Positions 8,713 to 18,429 of a stretch of 64,000 nucleotides of DNA are shown one piece after another (position 1 is the first letter of the stretch; the number at the start of each line of letters is the position of its first letter). The DNA lies in assembly GCF_007923265.1 (NCBI RefSeq), contig NZ_VOJA01000001.1:310001-374000 (forward strand). The letters are read 5' to 3'. The notes beneath the pieces are model-generated. The model was not told where the DNA came from. It was given only the letters and a program-made list of their open reading frames with translations, and did no database searches. Source of the stretch: Francisella salimarina (GTDB lineage Bacteria > Pseudomonadota > Gammaproteobacteria > Francisellales > Francisellaceae). The translations under genes were made by a program, and so were the position numbers.

Positions 8713-10596
8713 ATGCAAAATTATAATGCTAAATCTATCGAGGTCCTCACAGGATTAGATCCTGTAAAAAAAAGACCTGGTATGTATACAAATACTGAAA
8801 ACCCGAATCACCTTATACAAGAGATTGTTGATAACAGTGTTGATGAGGTTCTAGCGGGACATGCCAGTAAAATAAATATCACTCTATATAATGATAACAG
8901 TATAGAAGTTGCTGATGATGGTCGAGGTATGCCTGTAGATATTCATCCTGAGCATAAAATGTCTGGGATTGAGCTTATTATGACCAAACTACATTCAGGT
9001 GGTAAATTTAGTAACAAAAACTATACTCACTCAGGCGGTCTTCATGGAGTTGGGGTGTCCGTTGTCAATGCTCTGTCAAGCAAACTTGAAGCAGAAATCA
9101 AACGTGATGGTAATGTTTATCAAATAACTTTTGAAGATGGCCTAAAAACTAAAGATTTAGAGATCATTGATAGCGTTGGTAAAAAGAATACTGGTACTAA
9201 AATTAGATTTTGGCCTAACAAAAAATATTTTGATGATATCAAAGTTAATATCAAAGCTCTTAAAAATCTCTTGGAAGCCAAAGCAATACTATGTAAAGCA
9301 CTTACAATTAAATATTTAAATGAAATAAAAAAAGAAAGAATCACGTGGCATTTTGAAACAGGGTTAAAAGGTTATCTTGATCATAAATTAGAAGCTGAAA
9401 CACTTCCTCTTGAGCCTTTTATGATAGATAATTTTTCAAATGGTGATTCTTATTTAGATGCTGTATTTTGCTGGTGTGAAGACCCTTTAGAAAGTATCAA
9501 AAACAGTTATGTTAACCTAATTCCAACACCGCAAGATGGTACACATGTTACAGGTCTGAAAAATGGAGTTTATGATGCAATTAAGGCGTATATTGAAAAA
9601 AACTCTCTTGGAGCAAAGAACATCAAAGTTACAGCTAATGATTCCTTTGCTAAATTAAACTACGTAATATCAGTAAAAATAACAAATCCTCAATTTGCAG
9701 GACAAACAAAAGAGAAACTTTCCAATAAGGATGTAACATCATTTGTAGCCACTGCTGTCAAAGACTTACTAACAATATGGCTAAACCAAAATCCTGAAGA
9801 AGCGCGTCAAATTATTGAAAATATTAATAGTGTTGCTCAAAAAAGAATCAACGCTGATAAAAAAACAGCTCGTAAGCGTATTATGAATACTTCAATTCGG
9901 TTACCCGGCAAGCTTACAGACTGTATTAGCTCTGATGTTAGTTCTACTGAACTTTTTATAGTAGAGGGTGACTCTGCTGGAGGCTCTGCTAAACAAGCTC
10001 GTGATAAAAACTTTCAAGCCGTCCTACCTCTTAAAGGTAAAATCCTAAACAGCTGGGAACTTGATGCAGATACCATTATGAACTCTCAAGAAGTTCATAA
10101 CATCGCTACAGCAATTGGTGTTGACCCAGATAGCGATGACATTTCGGGTTTAAGATATAATAAAATCTGTATACTCGCCGATGCTGACTCTGACGGTCTG
10201 CATATTGCCACTCTTTTATGTGCCATGTTTCTTAAACATTTTAGAAAACTTATTGAATGTGGACACATTTATATAGCCCAACCACCACTATTTAGAGTTG
10301 ATATTGGTAAGAATACCTTTTATGCTCTTGATGAAAATGAAAAAGAAAAAATCTTAGCTGAAAATTCTAAACTAACTGGCAAAATAAATATCATGCGTTT
10401 CAAAGGTCTTGGCGAGATGAATCCTATCCAATTACGTGAATCTGCAATGGATGTTTCATCGAGAAGACTTTTACAGCTTACAGTTTCTAATACTTTTGAT
10501 GATGCTGAAATTTTAGATATGCTTTTGGCGAAAAAAAGAGCCAAAGACCGTCGTGATTGGCTTGAAAATCATGGTGATAAAGCTGAAATTGAATAA
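8713..10596 (+). CDS. parE: DNA topoisomerase IV subunit B
   Basis: ParE is the ATPase subunit of topoisomerase IV, which decatenates daughter chromosomes together with ParC. The 627-residue protein has the GHKL ATPase domain at the N-terminus (EIVDNSVDEVLAG, DDGRGMP, GGLHGVGVSVVNAL), then a transducer domain. The TOPRIM cleavage domain follows, with EGDSAGGSAKQ and DADSDG. Lacking the GyrB-specific insert and being much shorter than GyrB (about 800), it is assigned to ParE. It has its own upstream gap of about 100 bp with a TAGAAT-like -10. It converges with cyuA over a 10-bp gap; an AT-only inverted repeat (10592-10611) spans both stops and may be a weak two-way terminator. Confidence 0.95.
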   Translation: MQNYNAKSIEVLTGLDPVKKRPGMYTNTENPNHLIQEIVDNSVDEVLAGHASKINITLYNDNSIEVADDGRGMPVDIHPEHKMSGIELIMTKLHSGGKFSNKNYTHSGGLHGVGVSVVNALSSKLEAEIKRDGNVYQITFEDGLKTKDLEIIDSVGKKNTGTKIRFWPNKKYFDDIKVNIKALKNLLEAKAILCKALTIKYLNEIKKERITWHFETGLKGYLDHKLEAETLPLEPFMIDNFSNGDSYLDAVFCWCEDPLESIKNSYVNLIPTPQDGTHVTGLKNGVYDAIKAYIEKNSLGAKNIKVTANDSFAKLNYVISVKITNPQFAGQTKEKLSNKDVTSFVATAVKDLLTIWLNQNPEEARQIIENINSVAQKRINADKKTARKRIMNTSIRLPGKLTDCISSDVSSTELFIVEGDSAGGSAKQARDKNFQAVLPLKGKILNSWELDADTIMNSQEVHNIATAIGVDPDSDDISGLRYNKICILADADSDGLHIATLLCAMFLKHFRKLIECGHIYIAQPPLFRVDIGKNTFYALDENEKEKILAENSKLTGKINIMRFKGLGEMNPIQLRESAMDVSSRRLLQLTVSNTFDDAEILDMLLAKKRAKDRRDWLENHGDKAEIE

Positions 10597-10606
10597 ATTT
10601 TGTAAT

Positions 10607-11911
10607 TTATTTACAAACTTCAGCTAATCTTCCTGTCATCACCCCTAAGATAGCATCATCTGTTTCATTCATTCCTTTGCCCGTAGCCAATATTGCAATA
10701 TTTTTGATAGTATCTTCTACATCATCACCAACAATACCGTCATGTGGAGTTACCGTATTACCAAGCATTGCAGCATTTACAGCATCAAACGCTGCATATA
10801 CGGAGTTTGCTATCTTAATAGAGCATGATGAATTAGCGCCATCACACATAATACCAATAATTCCTGCTAAGGCATTAATAATAGATTTCTCAACTTTTTC
10901 TTCCGATAGTTCTAGCATCATTGCAAGACCACCAGCAATTCCTGCTGATGCGCACGTAGGACCACATAACGCAGATAGTCTACCGATACGTGACTTTATA
11001 TAAACCGTTGATACAATTGCAAAAAATAAAGCTTGATAAAGCTTATCTTGAGACTTACCTCTTGACTTAGCAAATTCGATCAATGGTAAAGATAATGTTA
11101 AACCTATATTACCACTACCCGCAGCTGTCATCACAGGCAAAGCCGAACCGCCCATCCTAGCATCACTTCCAGCCGATGCTGCAGCTGCCGCACGATTACG
11201 GATATCATCACCATAGAAACCGTTATCAATTCCTGAACGAATATTTCTACCTGTTTGGATACCGTACTGATGAGCTAAGCCTTCATTAGATATATTAGAA
11301 TTATCTTTAACAATTTTATCTAACATATCACTAATTTTAGATGTATCTAATTGTAATGCGATTCCATAAATCTCTTTAATTGAAAATTTAGAAATTATTT
11401 CATCAACAAGATTACTCTTATTATCTTCATCATTAACTTCATAAATAACTTCATCATTCTTTTTGATTAAAGTAATATTTGTATGTGTATATTTAAACTC
11501 AACCACAACCTTATCTTCGTTGTGATATGCTTCTATACGTATATATAGTTTTACAGGTACAGATGCATTAAACACTTTAATGCAATCTTTATCTAGATAT
11601 TTTTGTACTTTTGGTAACTCTGCATCAGTCACTCCAGAAATAACCATAAGCTCTTTAGCTGCATTGCCTGCGATTGTACCCATTGCAACAGAGGCTTCTA
11701 TACCAATCATTCCACCACTATTCGGTACAGTTACGCTTTTTACATTTTTAATCATATTACCAGAGGCAAAAACATCTATCCTATCAGGTATATGCCCTAG
11801 CACATCTCTTGTTTTTGCAGCACAATACGCCAAAGCAACTGGCTCCGTACAGCCTTCTGCTGGCACAACTTCTTTGTACAACAAATCTATTAACTGTTGT
11901 TCTCTACTCAT
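10607..11911 (-). CDS. cyuA: L-cysteine desulfidase, CyuA/UPF0597 family
   Basis: The 434-residue protein matches the CyuA (YhaM) family. These are oxygen-sensitive iron-sulfur enzymes, related to the alpha chain of bacterial serine dehydratase, that break L-cysteine into pyruvate, ammonia and sulfide. Conserved cysteine sites expected to ligate the cluster are visible: the EGCTEP motif (Cys21), LCGPTC at about 315-320, and [10 protein letters not shown] at about 350-359. The glycine-rich [10 protein letters not shown] stretch of the family is also present. The 5' end overlaps ampD by 8 bp, making a two-gene unit. The desulfidase activity is known for E. coli and archaeal homologues; here it is inferred. 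Confidence 0.87.
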   Translation of the reverse strand: MSREQQLIDLLYKEVVPAEGCTEPVALAYCAAKTRDVLGHIPDRIDVFASGNMIKNVKSVTVPNSGGMIGIEASVAMGTIAGNAAKELMVISGVTDAELPKVQKYLDKDCIKVFNASVPVKLYIRIEAYHNEDKVVVEFKYTHTNITLIKKNDEVIYEVNDEDNKSNLVDEIISKFSIKEIYGIALQLDTSKISDMLDKIVKDNSNISNEGLAHQYGIQTGRNIRSGIDNGFYGDDIRNRAAAAASAGSDARMGGSALPVMTAAGSGNIGLTLSLPLIEFAKSRGKSQDKLYQALFFAIVSTVYIKSRIGRLSALCGPTCASAGIAGGLAMMLELSEEKVEKSIINALAGIIGIMCDGANSSCSIKIANSVYAAFDAVNAAMLGNTVTPHDGIVGDDVEDTIKNIAILATGKGMNETDDAILGVMTGRLAEVCK

Positions 11912-12455
11912 CTCTGCGACCTCCTTTAGACTTAAAATCTACTTTTTCCCATTCAAAAAAACTACCTGGATCTGTTTTTCTACCAGGAGCAATATCACTA
12001 TGAGCTGCGATATCAATCAAGCTTGGATAACTTTGTTGTAAATCTTTTAATAAAATATTGAGCGACTCATATTGCTGTTGACTATACAAACTACCATCAG
12101 TGCCTTGCAGCTCTATCCCTATCGAAAAATCATTACATCCTTCTTGACCATTGAATTGACTTACTCCAGCATGCCAAGCCCTATCAGCCACGGATACAAA
12201 CTGTATTACATCACCATCTCTTCTAATATAAAAATGTGCTGATACCTCAACACCTTGCAAACTCAAGAAGCTCTCATGTTGCTTACAATCAAGCTTGTTG
12301 GTAAAAAGCTTCTCAACATTAGTATTATCATACTCACCTTCTGGTAAACTTATACAATGTATAACTACTAGACTGATGATACTACTATTAGGCCTTTGAT
12401 TGAAATTTGAGCTTTTTATACACTTAGCCTTTTTATACCAGCCCTGATCAAACAT
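11904..12455 (-). CDS. ampD: 1,6-anhydro-N-acetylmuramyl-L-alanine amidase AmpD
   Basis: AmpD is a cytosolic zinc amidase that removes the stem peptide from anhydro-muropeptides during peptidoglycan recycling. The zinc ligands of the family are present at His33 ([10 protein letters not shown]), His152 and Asp162 ([13 protein letters not shown]), and the catalytic glutamate is Glu115. The 183-residue length and absence of a signal peptide fit AmpD rather than a periplasmic AmiD. It overlaps the downstream cyuA by 8 bp, and is divergent from the PAP2 phosphatase gene across about 70 bp. The identification is firm. Confidence 0.94.
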   Translation of the reverse strand: MFDQGWYKKAKCIKSSNFNQRPNSSIISLVVIHCISLPEGEYDNTNVEKLFTNKLDCKQHESFLSLQGVEVSAHFYIRRDGDVIQFVSVADRAWHAGVSQFNGQEGCNDFSIGIELQGTDGSLYSQQQYESLNILLKDLQQSYPSLIDIAAHSDIAPGRKTDPGSFFEWEKVDFKSKGGRRDE

Positions 12456-12528
12456 CTTAGTATTTAAAATTACTTACAATAGTATTATACTTTATCAACT
12501 AATTTGGTAATTTTGAATAAATTTAGCT

Positions 12529-13167
12529 ATGAAATGTCTTGATTGTAAGCTTGCAAAAAGAACTTTTTTATACGGTATCGTAACATTAATCGTTGTATCA
12601 CTCAGTTATAGCTTCTTAGATATAAAAGTAGCAAACTTTATACATACTAGTGACTTTTTTGGCACTGGAATTAGTACAATAGCTGCTATGACATCTAAAG
12701 TATTCTCGCCTAAGGTTTGGGCTATACTTGCAATTATAATAACTCTAATTTGCATATATAAGCATATAACCAAAAACCCTTCAGAGAAGCTTTATATTAT
12801 GTCATTAACCTTGATAATGACTATTTTAATCACCACTATAGTCAAAGTCATATTAGCAAGGTATAGACCAGAAATGTTACTCTTTGACAACAGATATGGT
12901 TTTCACTTTTTCTCTTTTAAAAAAGCTTATAATTCTATGCCATCTGGTCATACAGCATTAACTTTTGCTGGCTTACTTGCGATAGCCAACTTTTTTGATA
13001 AAAAATTTATCACTGTCATAGCTTTGGTAATATGCTGTTTTGTTGCTGCTAGTAGAATTATTATATTAGACCATTTCATTTCTGACGTAATTCTTGCTGG
13101 ATACATAGGTATTTTTACCTACTTATGGTCAAAAGCATTTGTTGAAAACAAAAGATTGAACAAATAA
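12529..13167 (+). CDS. PAP2-family membrane phosphatase
   Basis: The 212-residue membrane protein carries the three-part PAP2 active-site signature: K106...R113-P114, then S139-G140-H141, then S175-R176...H182-x3-D186. Five or six hydrophobic helices surround it, so the active site faces the periplasm. Members remove phosphate from undecaprenyl pyrophosphate, phosphatidic acid or phosphatidylglycerol phosphate, or from lipid A (Francisella LpxE and LpxF belong to this superfamily). I cannot tell which substrate applies here, so no symbol is given. It ends flush against the stop of rppH on the other strand, with no gap at all. Confidence 0.85.
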   Translation: MKCLDCKLAKRTFLYGIVTLIVVSLSYSFLDIKVANFIHTSDFFGTGISTIAAMTSKVFSPKVWAILAIIITLICIYKHITKNPSEKLYIMSLTLIMTILITTIVKVILARYRPEMLLFDNRYGFHFFSFKKAYNSMPSGHTALTFAGLLAIANFFDKKFITVIALVICCFVAASRIIILDHFISDVILAGYIGIFTYLWSKAFVENKRLNK

Positions 13168-13635
13168 TCAATTTATATATTCTTTGAAATAGGTCAAAGC
13201 TTTTCTATAAACCTCTTGCTTAAAGTAAACCACATGATTTATTGGATACCAATAACTTACCCATCGCCAATTATCAAACTCAGGCGAGTCGTTAGCCTCC
13301 AAGTTAATATTATTTTCTGAAGTTTTTAACCTTAGTAAAAACCATTTTTGCTTCTGCCCTATACATACTGGCTCACGACTTCTTACCAACGAATCAGGAA
13401 TGTCATATTTAAACCAGTCTCTAGTAGATGCAATCACTTCAACATCATGAGGACGTAAACCTATCTCTTCATACAATTCCCTATACATCGCTTGTAAAGG
13501 CGTCTCACCTACTGCGACTCCACCTTGAGGAAATTGCCATGAAGTTCTACTCTTTCTTTGACCCCAAAACACTCTATTTTGTCTATTTAGTAAAACTATC
13601 GCTACATTTGCTCGATACCCACTTTTATCTATCAT
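13168..13635 (-). CDS. rppH: RNA pyrophosphohydrolase RppH (Nudix)
   Basis: RppH removes pyrophosphate from the 5' triphosphate end of mRNAs, opening them to RNase E attack. The 155-residue protein shows a perfect Nudix box: Gly38, Glu44, then R52-E53-L54-x-E56-E57-x-G59. It also has the N-terminal [10 protein letters not shown] and WGQRK segments typical of RppH. The length is close to the E. coli protein. The gene is convergent with the PAP2 gene with abutting stop codons, and its upstream spacer (13636-13758) also precedes the divergent A-T-R gene. Confidence 0.95.
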   Translation of the reverse strand: MIDKSGYRANVAIVLLNRQNRVFWGQRKSRTSWQFPQGGVAVGETPLQAMYRELYEEIGLRPHDVEVIASTRDWFKYDIPDSLVRSREPVCIGQKQKWFLLRLKTSENNINLEANDSPEFDNWRWVSYWYPINHVVYFKQEVYRKALTYFKEYIN

Positions 13636-13758
13636 TATTCAAAGAAAACTATCTTCTTCCTAACCTTATTGTAAACTAATTTTTGTAAGTTTGATAATTT
13701 ATAATTATATTTAGTTCATAACAATAGCTTCCATAAATATTAATAAAATGAGCATTTT

Positions 13759-16755
13759 TTGATTCTTTACTTATCTTCATCAGTCAAATCATTTAACATA
13801 GTTATTAATACTCAGATAAACACTCTTAAAATAGTGATTCCGAACACTCTTAGTAATTGCTTTTTTATACAAGCTAAACAAACACCTAATAATATAGCTA
13901 TTACTGATGAAAACATTGAGCTTACATATCAGCAAACAGCTAACCAAATTATAAATCTAGCGAGATACTTGTCAGAAAATGGCTATAATCATAATAGTAT
14001 AATCTCTATATATAGTTCAAAACGATATGAAATTATCATTGCCTTTTTAGCAGTATCAAGTATAGGAGCAAGTTGCGTACAGTTAGATAAATCATTTCCT
14101 TTACCTTTGCTTAAAGATATTATTAACGATACAAACCCAGACCTAATCCTATGTGATGAGATACCAGATATTAAATCAGTTAAATGTATAAATTATATAA
14201 GTATCATCTCAAAATGTGATGACTCTAAGATTCAAGTACCTACTGATATAAACATAGATCCAGAAAAAGATTTTTGGCTAGTATACTCATCGGGTACTAC
14301 AGGTAAAAATAAAGGAATTTCAATATCTCATAGAGCAATCCTAGAATCATATAAGATTAGAGAAACTATCAAACCATATGATAATAGTAGTTCGATTGGT
14401 TGTAATATTTACTATCTCTGGGAAGCTTTTAGACCTTTATTAAAAGGTGGAAGAACTAATATAATTCCAGATACAGTTCTTTATGATTTTAAAGCTCTTG
14501 CAAAATATATCAAAAACAAGAAGATTAATGAGATTCTTTTTACACCTTCGTATCTTGAAACTTTATTATCAACCTCTGAAGATACTGCTATAGAAATATT
14601 TCATGATATTGATACCTGCTGGTTAAATGGTGAAGTAGTTTCTAGCTGGTTACAATACAAACTAGAAAAATTCATGAGCTCCACAAATATATATAATCTG
14701 TATTCCATATCTGAATGTCACGATGTTGCAGTATACAAATTACACCCAAATGATAAATATTTAGAAGAAGATGGCATTGTACCTGTTGGTCATGTACTAC
14801 CAAAGGTTGATGCTGTCGTACTTAATGAGAATAAAGAAATAGTTAAGAATGGTCAAAAAGGAGAAGTATATATCCATTCTATAGGATTAGCTAATGAATA
14901 TATTAACAGGCCTGATCTGAATGCAGAAAGATTTATCTCTGCAGCAAATAGCCCTATCAAAAAGCGACTTTATAAAACTGGAGATTTTGGTAAGCTCTCA
15001 GATGATGGACAATTAATAACAATATATGGTCGATGTGATTATATTATCAAACTAAGAGGCTATACCCTTTCACTACCATTTATTGAATCAGTTATAAAAG
15101 ATAAACTCGACATAATGCACTGTATAGTCGATAAAACTGGTGCTACAAGAATGTCAGAATCACTGATTGCATATTTAGAGATCCCCAAAGAGAATCAAGA
15201 TACTTTTCGCCAACAGTGGAATCTAAAAGATAACAATAAGCCTTCTAAAAAGCTACTAGACAAAATTGCTCCTCATCTAGCTCACTACATGCTCCCTAAA
15301 TATATTGTTCTACTCGATGAAATACCTCTTAATAGATATTCAAACAAGCTTGATAGAAATAGTATCAAATATGACGATTTAATCATTGAAACTCAAGAAG
15401 TTCAAGCAATCAATAATTTGCAAGAATATAAAAGATTATGGTCAAATATCTTAAATATATCTGAAGATGATATATCTCTAACAAGCTGTTTTTTTGAGCT
15501 TGGTGGATCATCCTTATCTGCAATGTTACTTATAAGTAATCTAAAAGAGTTTGGCTTTGATATTAGTATCAGCAATTTTGTTGAAAAAAGTTCTTTGCAA
15601 GATAGTTATAATCTAGTAACAAATAATCAATCCTCAACAAAACAAAAGATAACCCAAGAGATCTTAGATGACATTAATAAATTTACAACCACAATAAAAT
15701 CAAATATTTGCGAAGATTTACCCTCTACAAATACTGGAAATATCTTATTGACAGGCACAACAGGATTTTTAGGTTCTCACCTTCTAGCTCACTTAATATC
15801 AAATGATGAAATACAAACAATTTACTGCTTGGTAAGAGCTACAGATGAAAATCAAGCGAGACAAAGAGTCGAAAAAACTCTTGAAAAACTTAACGTTAAA
15901 ACAAACTCAAAAATAGTATATTTAAATGGAGATATTACTAAAACAAACTTTGGTTTAGATAGTAAAAAATGGTTAGAACTATCTAAAGAGATAAATACTG
16001 TTATTCATACAGCAGCGTCTGTTAACCTACTATTACCTTATAATGCTTTGAAACCAAGCAATCTTGATGGAACAGCACATTGTATTGATTTTTGTCTTAC
16101 GAATAAAAGTAAACATTTAATATACATATCCACTAATGGAATATTCCCATTACATCTGAATAAAATTTTTGATGAATCTAACTCCATTGATTGGATTGAA
16201 TCACTAGAGTCTGGCTACTCACAAACAAAGTGGGCAGCAGAAAAACTCGTTCATAAAATGATTGAAAAAGGTCTTAATGCAAGTGTTTTAAGACTAGGAA
16301 ATCTCTCACCTCAAACACCTAGCTATATAAACAAATCCGATACGAACTGGTTACTACTAAAAGAAATAATTACCCAGAAGAAAATACCTCAAAATATAAA
16401 CTTAGAAATGACTCCAGTAGATAATGTAACTAAGATTGTAGAACATCTTATATTGACTAAACCAGACTACAATATCCTTAATATTACTAACAAAATTTTT
16501 CTTAACGCAAACATATTAGCTAAATGTTTCAATTATGAAACTATCGAATATAATAATTGGCTTGATACTATTATAGATGATTCAACAAAGTTCTTAGCAA
16601 ATGATAAGCTAAACATCGACTCATCAATATGTAACTATGATAGAACTAATTACCAAAGAATCATGAAAGAAATCAATATCAATTATCCAGAAATAACTGC
16701 TGAATATATAAATAATATTTTTCTAGGAGGTAAAGATGAGCTTACTTACAAATAA
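13759..16755 (+). CDS. NRPS-like adenylation-thiolation-reductase (A-T-R) enzyme
   Basis: This is a 998-residue stand-alone module. The adenylation domain (about residues 35-540) has core A3 YSSGTTGKNKG (175-185), the TGD motif near 412 and the A10 lysine near 530. A carrier domain has LGGSSL with the expected phosphopantetheine serine at about 585. A C-terminal Rossmann thioester reductase follows (about 660-998), with TGTTGFLG and the Tyr820-x3-Lys824 pair. The expected reaction is ATP activation of a carboxylic acid, loading on the carrier and NADPH release as aldehyde or alcohol. The pocket is unusual: the position of the alpha-amino-binding Asp is Ile217, with Tyr218, Trp221, Trp288 and Asn290, so a normal alpha-amino acid is unlikely. 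The start is uncertain: TTG at 13759 or GTG at 13834, neither with a good ribosome site. It overlaps the SDR gene by 20 bp. Confidence 0.87.
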   Translation: MILYLSSSVKSFNIVINTQINTLKIVIPNTLSNCFFIQAKQTPNNIAITDENIELTYQQTANQIINLARYLSENGYNHNSIISIYSSKRYEIIIAFLAVSSIGASCVQLDKSFPLPLLKDIINDTNPDLILCDEIPDIKSVKCINYISIISKCDDSKIQVPTDINIDPEKDFWLVYSSGTTGKNKGISISHRAILESYKIRETIKPYDNSSSIGCNIYYLWEAFRPLLKGGRTNIIPDTVLYDFKALAKYIKNKKINEILFTPSYLETLLSTSEDTAIEIFHDIDTCWLNGEVVSSWLQYKLEKFMSSTNIYNLYSISECHDVAVYKLHPNDKYLEEDGIVPVGHVLPKVDAVVLNENKEIVKNGQKGEVYIHSIGLANEYINRPDLNAERFISAANSPIKKRLYKTGDFGKLSDDGQLITIYGRCDYIIKLRGYTLSLPFIESVIKDKLDIMHCIVDKTGATRMSESLIAYLEIPKENQDTFRQQWNLKDNNKPSKKLLDKIAPHLAHYMLPKYIVLLDEIPLNRYSNKLDRNSIKYDDLIIETQEVQAINNLQEYKRLWSNILNISEDDISLTSCFFELGGSSLSAMLLISNLKEFGFDISISNFVEKSSLQDSYNLVTNNQSSTKQKITQEILDDINKFTTTIKSNICEDLPSTNTGNILLTGTTGFLGSHLLAHLISNDEIQTIYCLVRATDENQARQRVEKTLEKLNVKTNSKIVYLNGDITKTNFGLDSKKWLELSKEINTVIHTAASVNLLLPYNALKPSNLDGTAHCIDFCLTNKSKHLIYISTNGIFPLHLNKIFDESNSIDWIESLESGYSQTKWAAEKLVHKMIEKGLNASVLRLGNLSPQTPSYINKSDTNWLLLKEIITQKKIPQNINLEMTPVDNVTKIVEHLILTKPDYNILNITNKIFLNANILAKCFNYETIEYNNWLDTIIDDSTKFLANDKLNIDSSICNYDRTNYQRIMKEININYPEITAEYINNIFLGGKDELTYK

Positions 16756-17455
16756 ACATGTATTAATAGTCGGTGCCTCTAGTGGTATGGGTAAAGCTAT
16801 TGCTAATGCATGCAGAGAAAAGCAAATGAAAATATCTTTATGCTCGCGTCGTGAAATTGATATTCAAGGTGATAATGTATTTTTTCAATCAGTAGATATC
16901 CAGAATTTAATTCAAGTAGAAAGTTTTATAAACCAAAGTATAGATAACTTTGGTGAATTTGATTATGTCATTAACTGCGCAGGTGTTATGTATTATCAAT
17001 GTATAGAGAATAGAAATTACCAAGAATGGATGACTACAATAAATACTAATGTCATAGGATTCGCTAATCTTTTATACTCTGTACTACCATCACTAATCAA
17101 AAATAAAGGCATGCTAATCAACATAACATCTGATGCTGCTAGGCAAGCCTTTCCAGGTCTAGCAATTTACTCAGGTTCAAAGGCTTTTATGGAATATACA
17201 CTTAGAGCAATTCGTTTGGAGTTAATTGATAAAAATGTCAGAATTATCAACATCCAGCCTGGTAATGTTGCTACTCCACTGCAAAACATGTCTACAGATA
17301 GTGAGGCTGTCAAAAAATATGCTAGCGATGATTCAGATAATTTCATACAGCCACAACAAATAGCTGAGACAATAATTTTTGCGATGAATCAACCTAAAAA
17401 TGTTGCCATAAATGAAATACTAATAGAACCTCAAAAAGAGCCTATCAGCGGATAA
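16736..17455 (+). CDS. Short-chain dehydrogenase/reductase (classical SDR)
   Basis: The 239-residue Rossmann protein has the cofactor motif GASSGMG (about residues 13-19), NCAG near 81-84, and the catalytic triad Ser132, Tyr145, Lys149 (YSGSK). An Arg-rich stretch (CSRRE) follows the second strand, where NADP-preferring members bind the extra phosphate. It belongs with the YdfG-like group that reduces small aldehydes and 3-oxo or 3-hydroxy acids. The start is fixed by a strong AGGAGGT eight bases before the ATG, placed inside the end of the A-T-R gene, so the two are translated together. By context it probably reduces the aldehyde released by the A-T-R enzyme or otherwise modifies it; that is inference. 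Confidence 0.85.
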   Translation: MSLLTNKHVLIVGASSGMGKAIANACREKQMKISLCSRREIDIQGDNVFFQSVDIQNLIQVESFINQSIDNFGEFDYVINCAGVMYYQCIENRNYQEWMTTINTNVIGFANLLYSVLPSLIKNKGMLINITSDAARQAFPGLAIYSGSKAFMEYTLRAIRLELIDKNVRIINIQPGNVATPLQNMSTDSEAVKKYASDDSDNFIQPQQIAETIIFAMNQPKNVAINEILIEPQKEPISG

Positions 17456-17544
17456 CTTCAAACTATATAAACATCTATACTTGTAATATTTCATTCAATT
17501 AGCTAATGTATAGATAAATTATTCTTATTCTCAGGTTTTTTAGT

Positions 17545-18429
17545 TTGAATTTTAAAAAACGAGCTTTTCTATTTGGCTCGCTGTCTGGAATATTTTGGGG
17601 GCTTGACTATACATTAGCAGGACAAGTTCACACACTTCTCACAATGACTTTTTTAGTTTCAATGTGGCTTACATCCATACATGATTTGGGAGTTGCAGCA
17701 ACTGTTAGTGTCGTATCAAAATCATCTGTAAAAAAAGTTAAAGATCTAAAGCTTTGGCAAATTATAAGTATATGCTGTATCCCGCTTCTAGGTGGACTTG
17801 CAATGACTATGTACATGCTTTCGACAAGAGATATCTCTACTGGGACGGCAATCATAATATCATCATGCTATCCTGCTGTAGGAATGATAGGCGCGAGAAT
17901 CTTTCTTAAAGAAAGCTTAACTCCTCTGAAAATATTAGGATTTATAATTGTTTTAATTGGTATTACCCTAACAGCATATAATGAATTATTTGATCAGGCA
18001 AATAGCATTATAGGTCTTAGCTTTGCAATTTTAGCAGCTATTTTTTGGGGACTAGAAGGAGTTATCTACAAAATGGTGTTGAATGCTGATGTCTCGGCAA
18101 ATACATTACTTTTTCTACGTAAGATCTCTACAATTATAATATTCTTACCATTCACTTGGATTATAATCGATACAGTTAGTATTTATGTGCTATTACTTAT
18201 AGCCGCTATTGGTGTTGTTGGTTATATTGCAGATCTAGCATATATGCAAGCATTTAAGTACTCAAATGTAACTTTAGCAATGTCACTAAATATTACTTAT
18301 ATTATTTGGGGGCCTTTATTTGCATTTATATTATTCGATCAAAGTATAAGTATCCTACTTCTTATAGCTTGTGCGATTTTAATATTCATAGGCAATTATC
18401 TAATATTTAAATCAAAATCAGTTTACTAA
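17545..18429 (+). CDS. EamA/DMT-family transporter
   Basis: The 294-residue protein has about ten hydrophobic helices in two repeated halves, the layout of EamA (drug/metabolite transporter) proteins. Conserved features include a GxxxW segment (SGIFWGLDY) in helix 1 and its counterpart AAIFWGLEG in helix 6. Such proteins export or import amino acids, sugars or small metabolites. The likely start is a TTG with AGG ten bases upstream. It follows the SDR by 89 bp on the same strand, so it probably belongs to the A-T-R cassette as the exporter or importer of its product or substrate. The tail overlaps the converging HAD gene by 4 bp. Confidence 0.82.
   Translation: MNFKKRAFLFGSLSGIFWGLDYTLAGQVHTLLTMTFLVSMWLTSIHDLGVAATVSVVSKSSVKKVKDLKLWQIISICCIPLLGGLAMTMYMLSTRDISTGTAIIISSCYPAVGMIGARIFLKESLTPLKILGFIIVLIGITLTAYNELFDQANSIIGLSFAILAAIFWGLEGVIYKMVLNADVSANTLLFLRKISTIIIFLPFTWIIIDTVSIYVLLLIAAIGVVGYIADLAYMQAFKYSNVTLAMSLNITYIIWGPLFAFILFDQSISILLLIACAILIFIGNYLIFKSKSVY

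Noticed and set aside
12529-13167. LpxE or LpxF lipid A phosphatase
   Set aside because: Only superfamily motifs are shared; nothing in sequence or context picks lipid A over other lipid phosphates.
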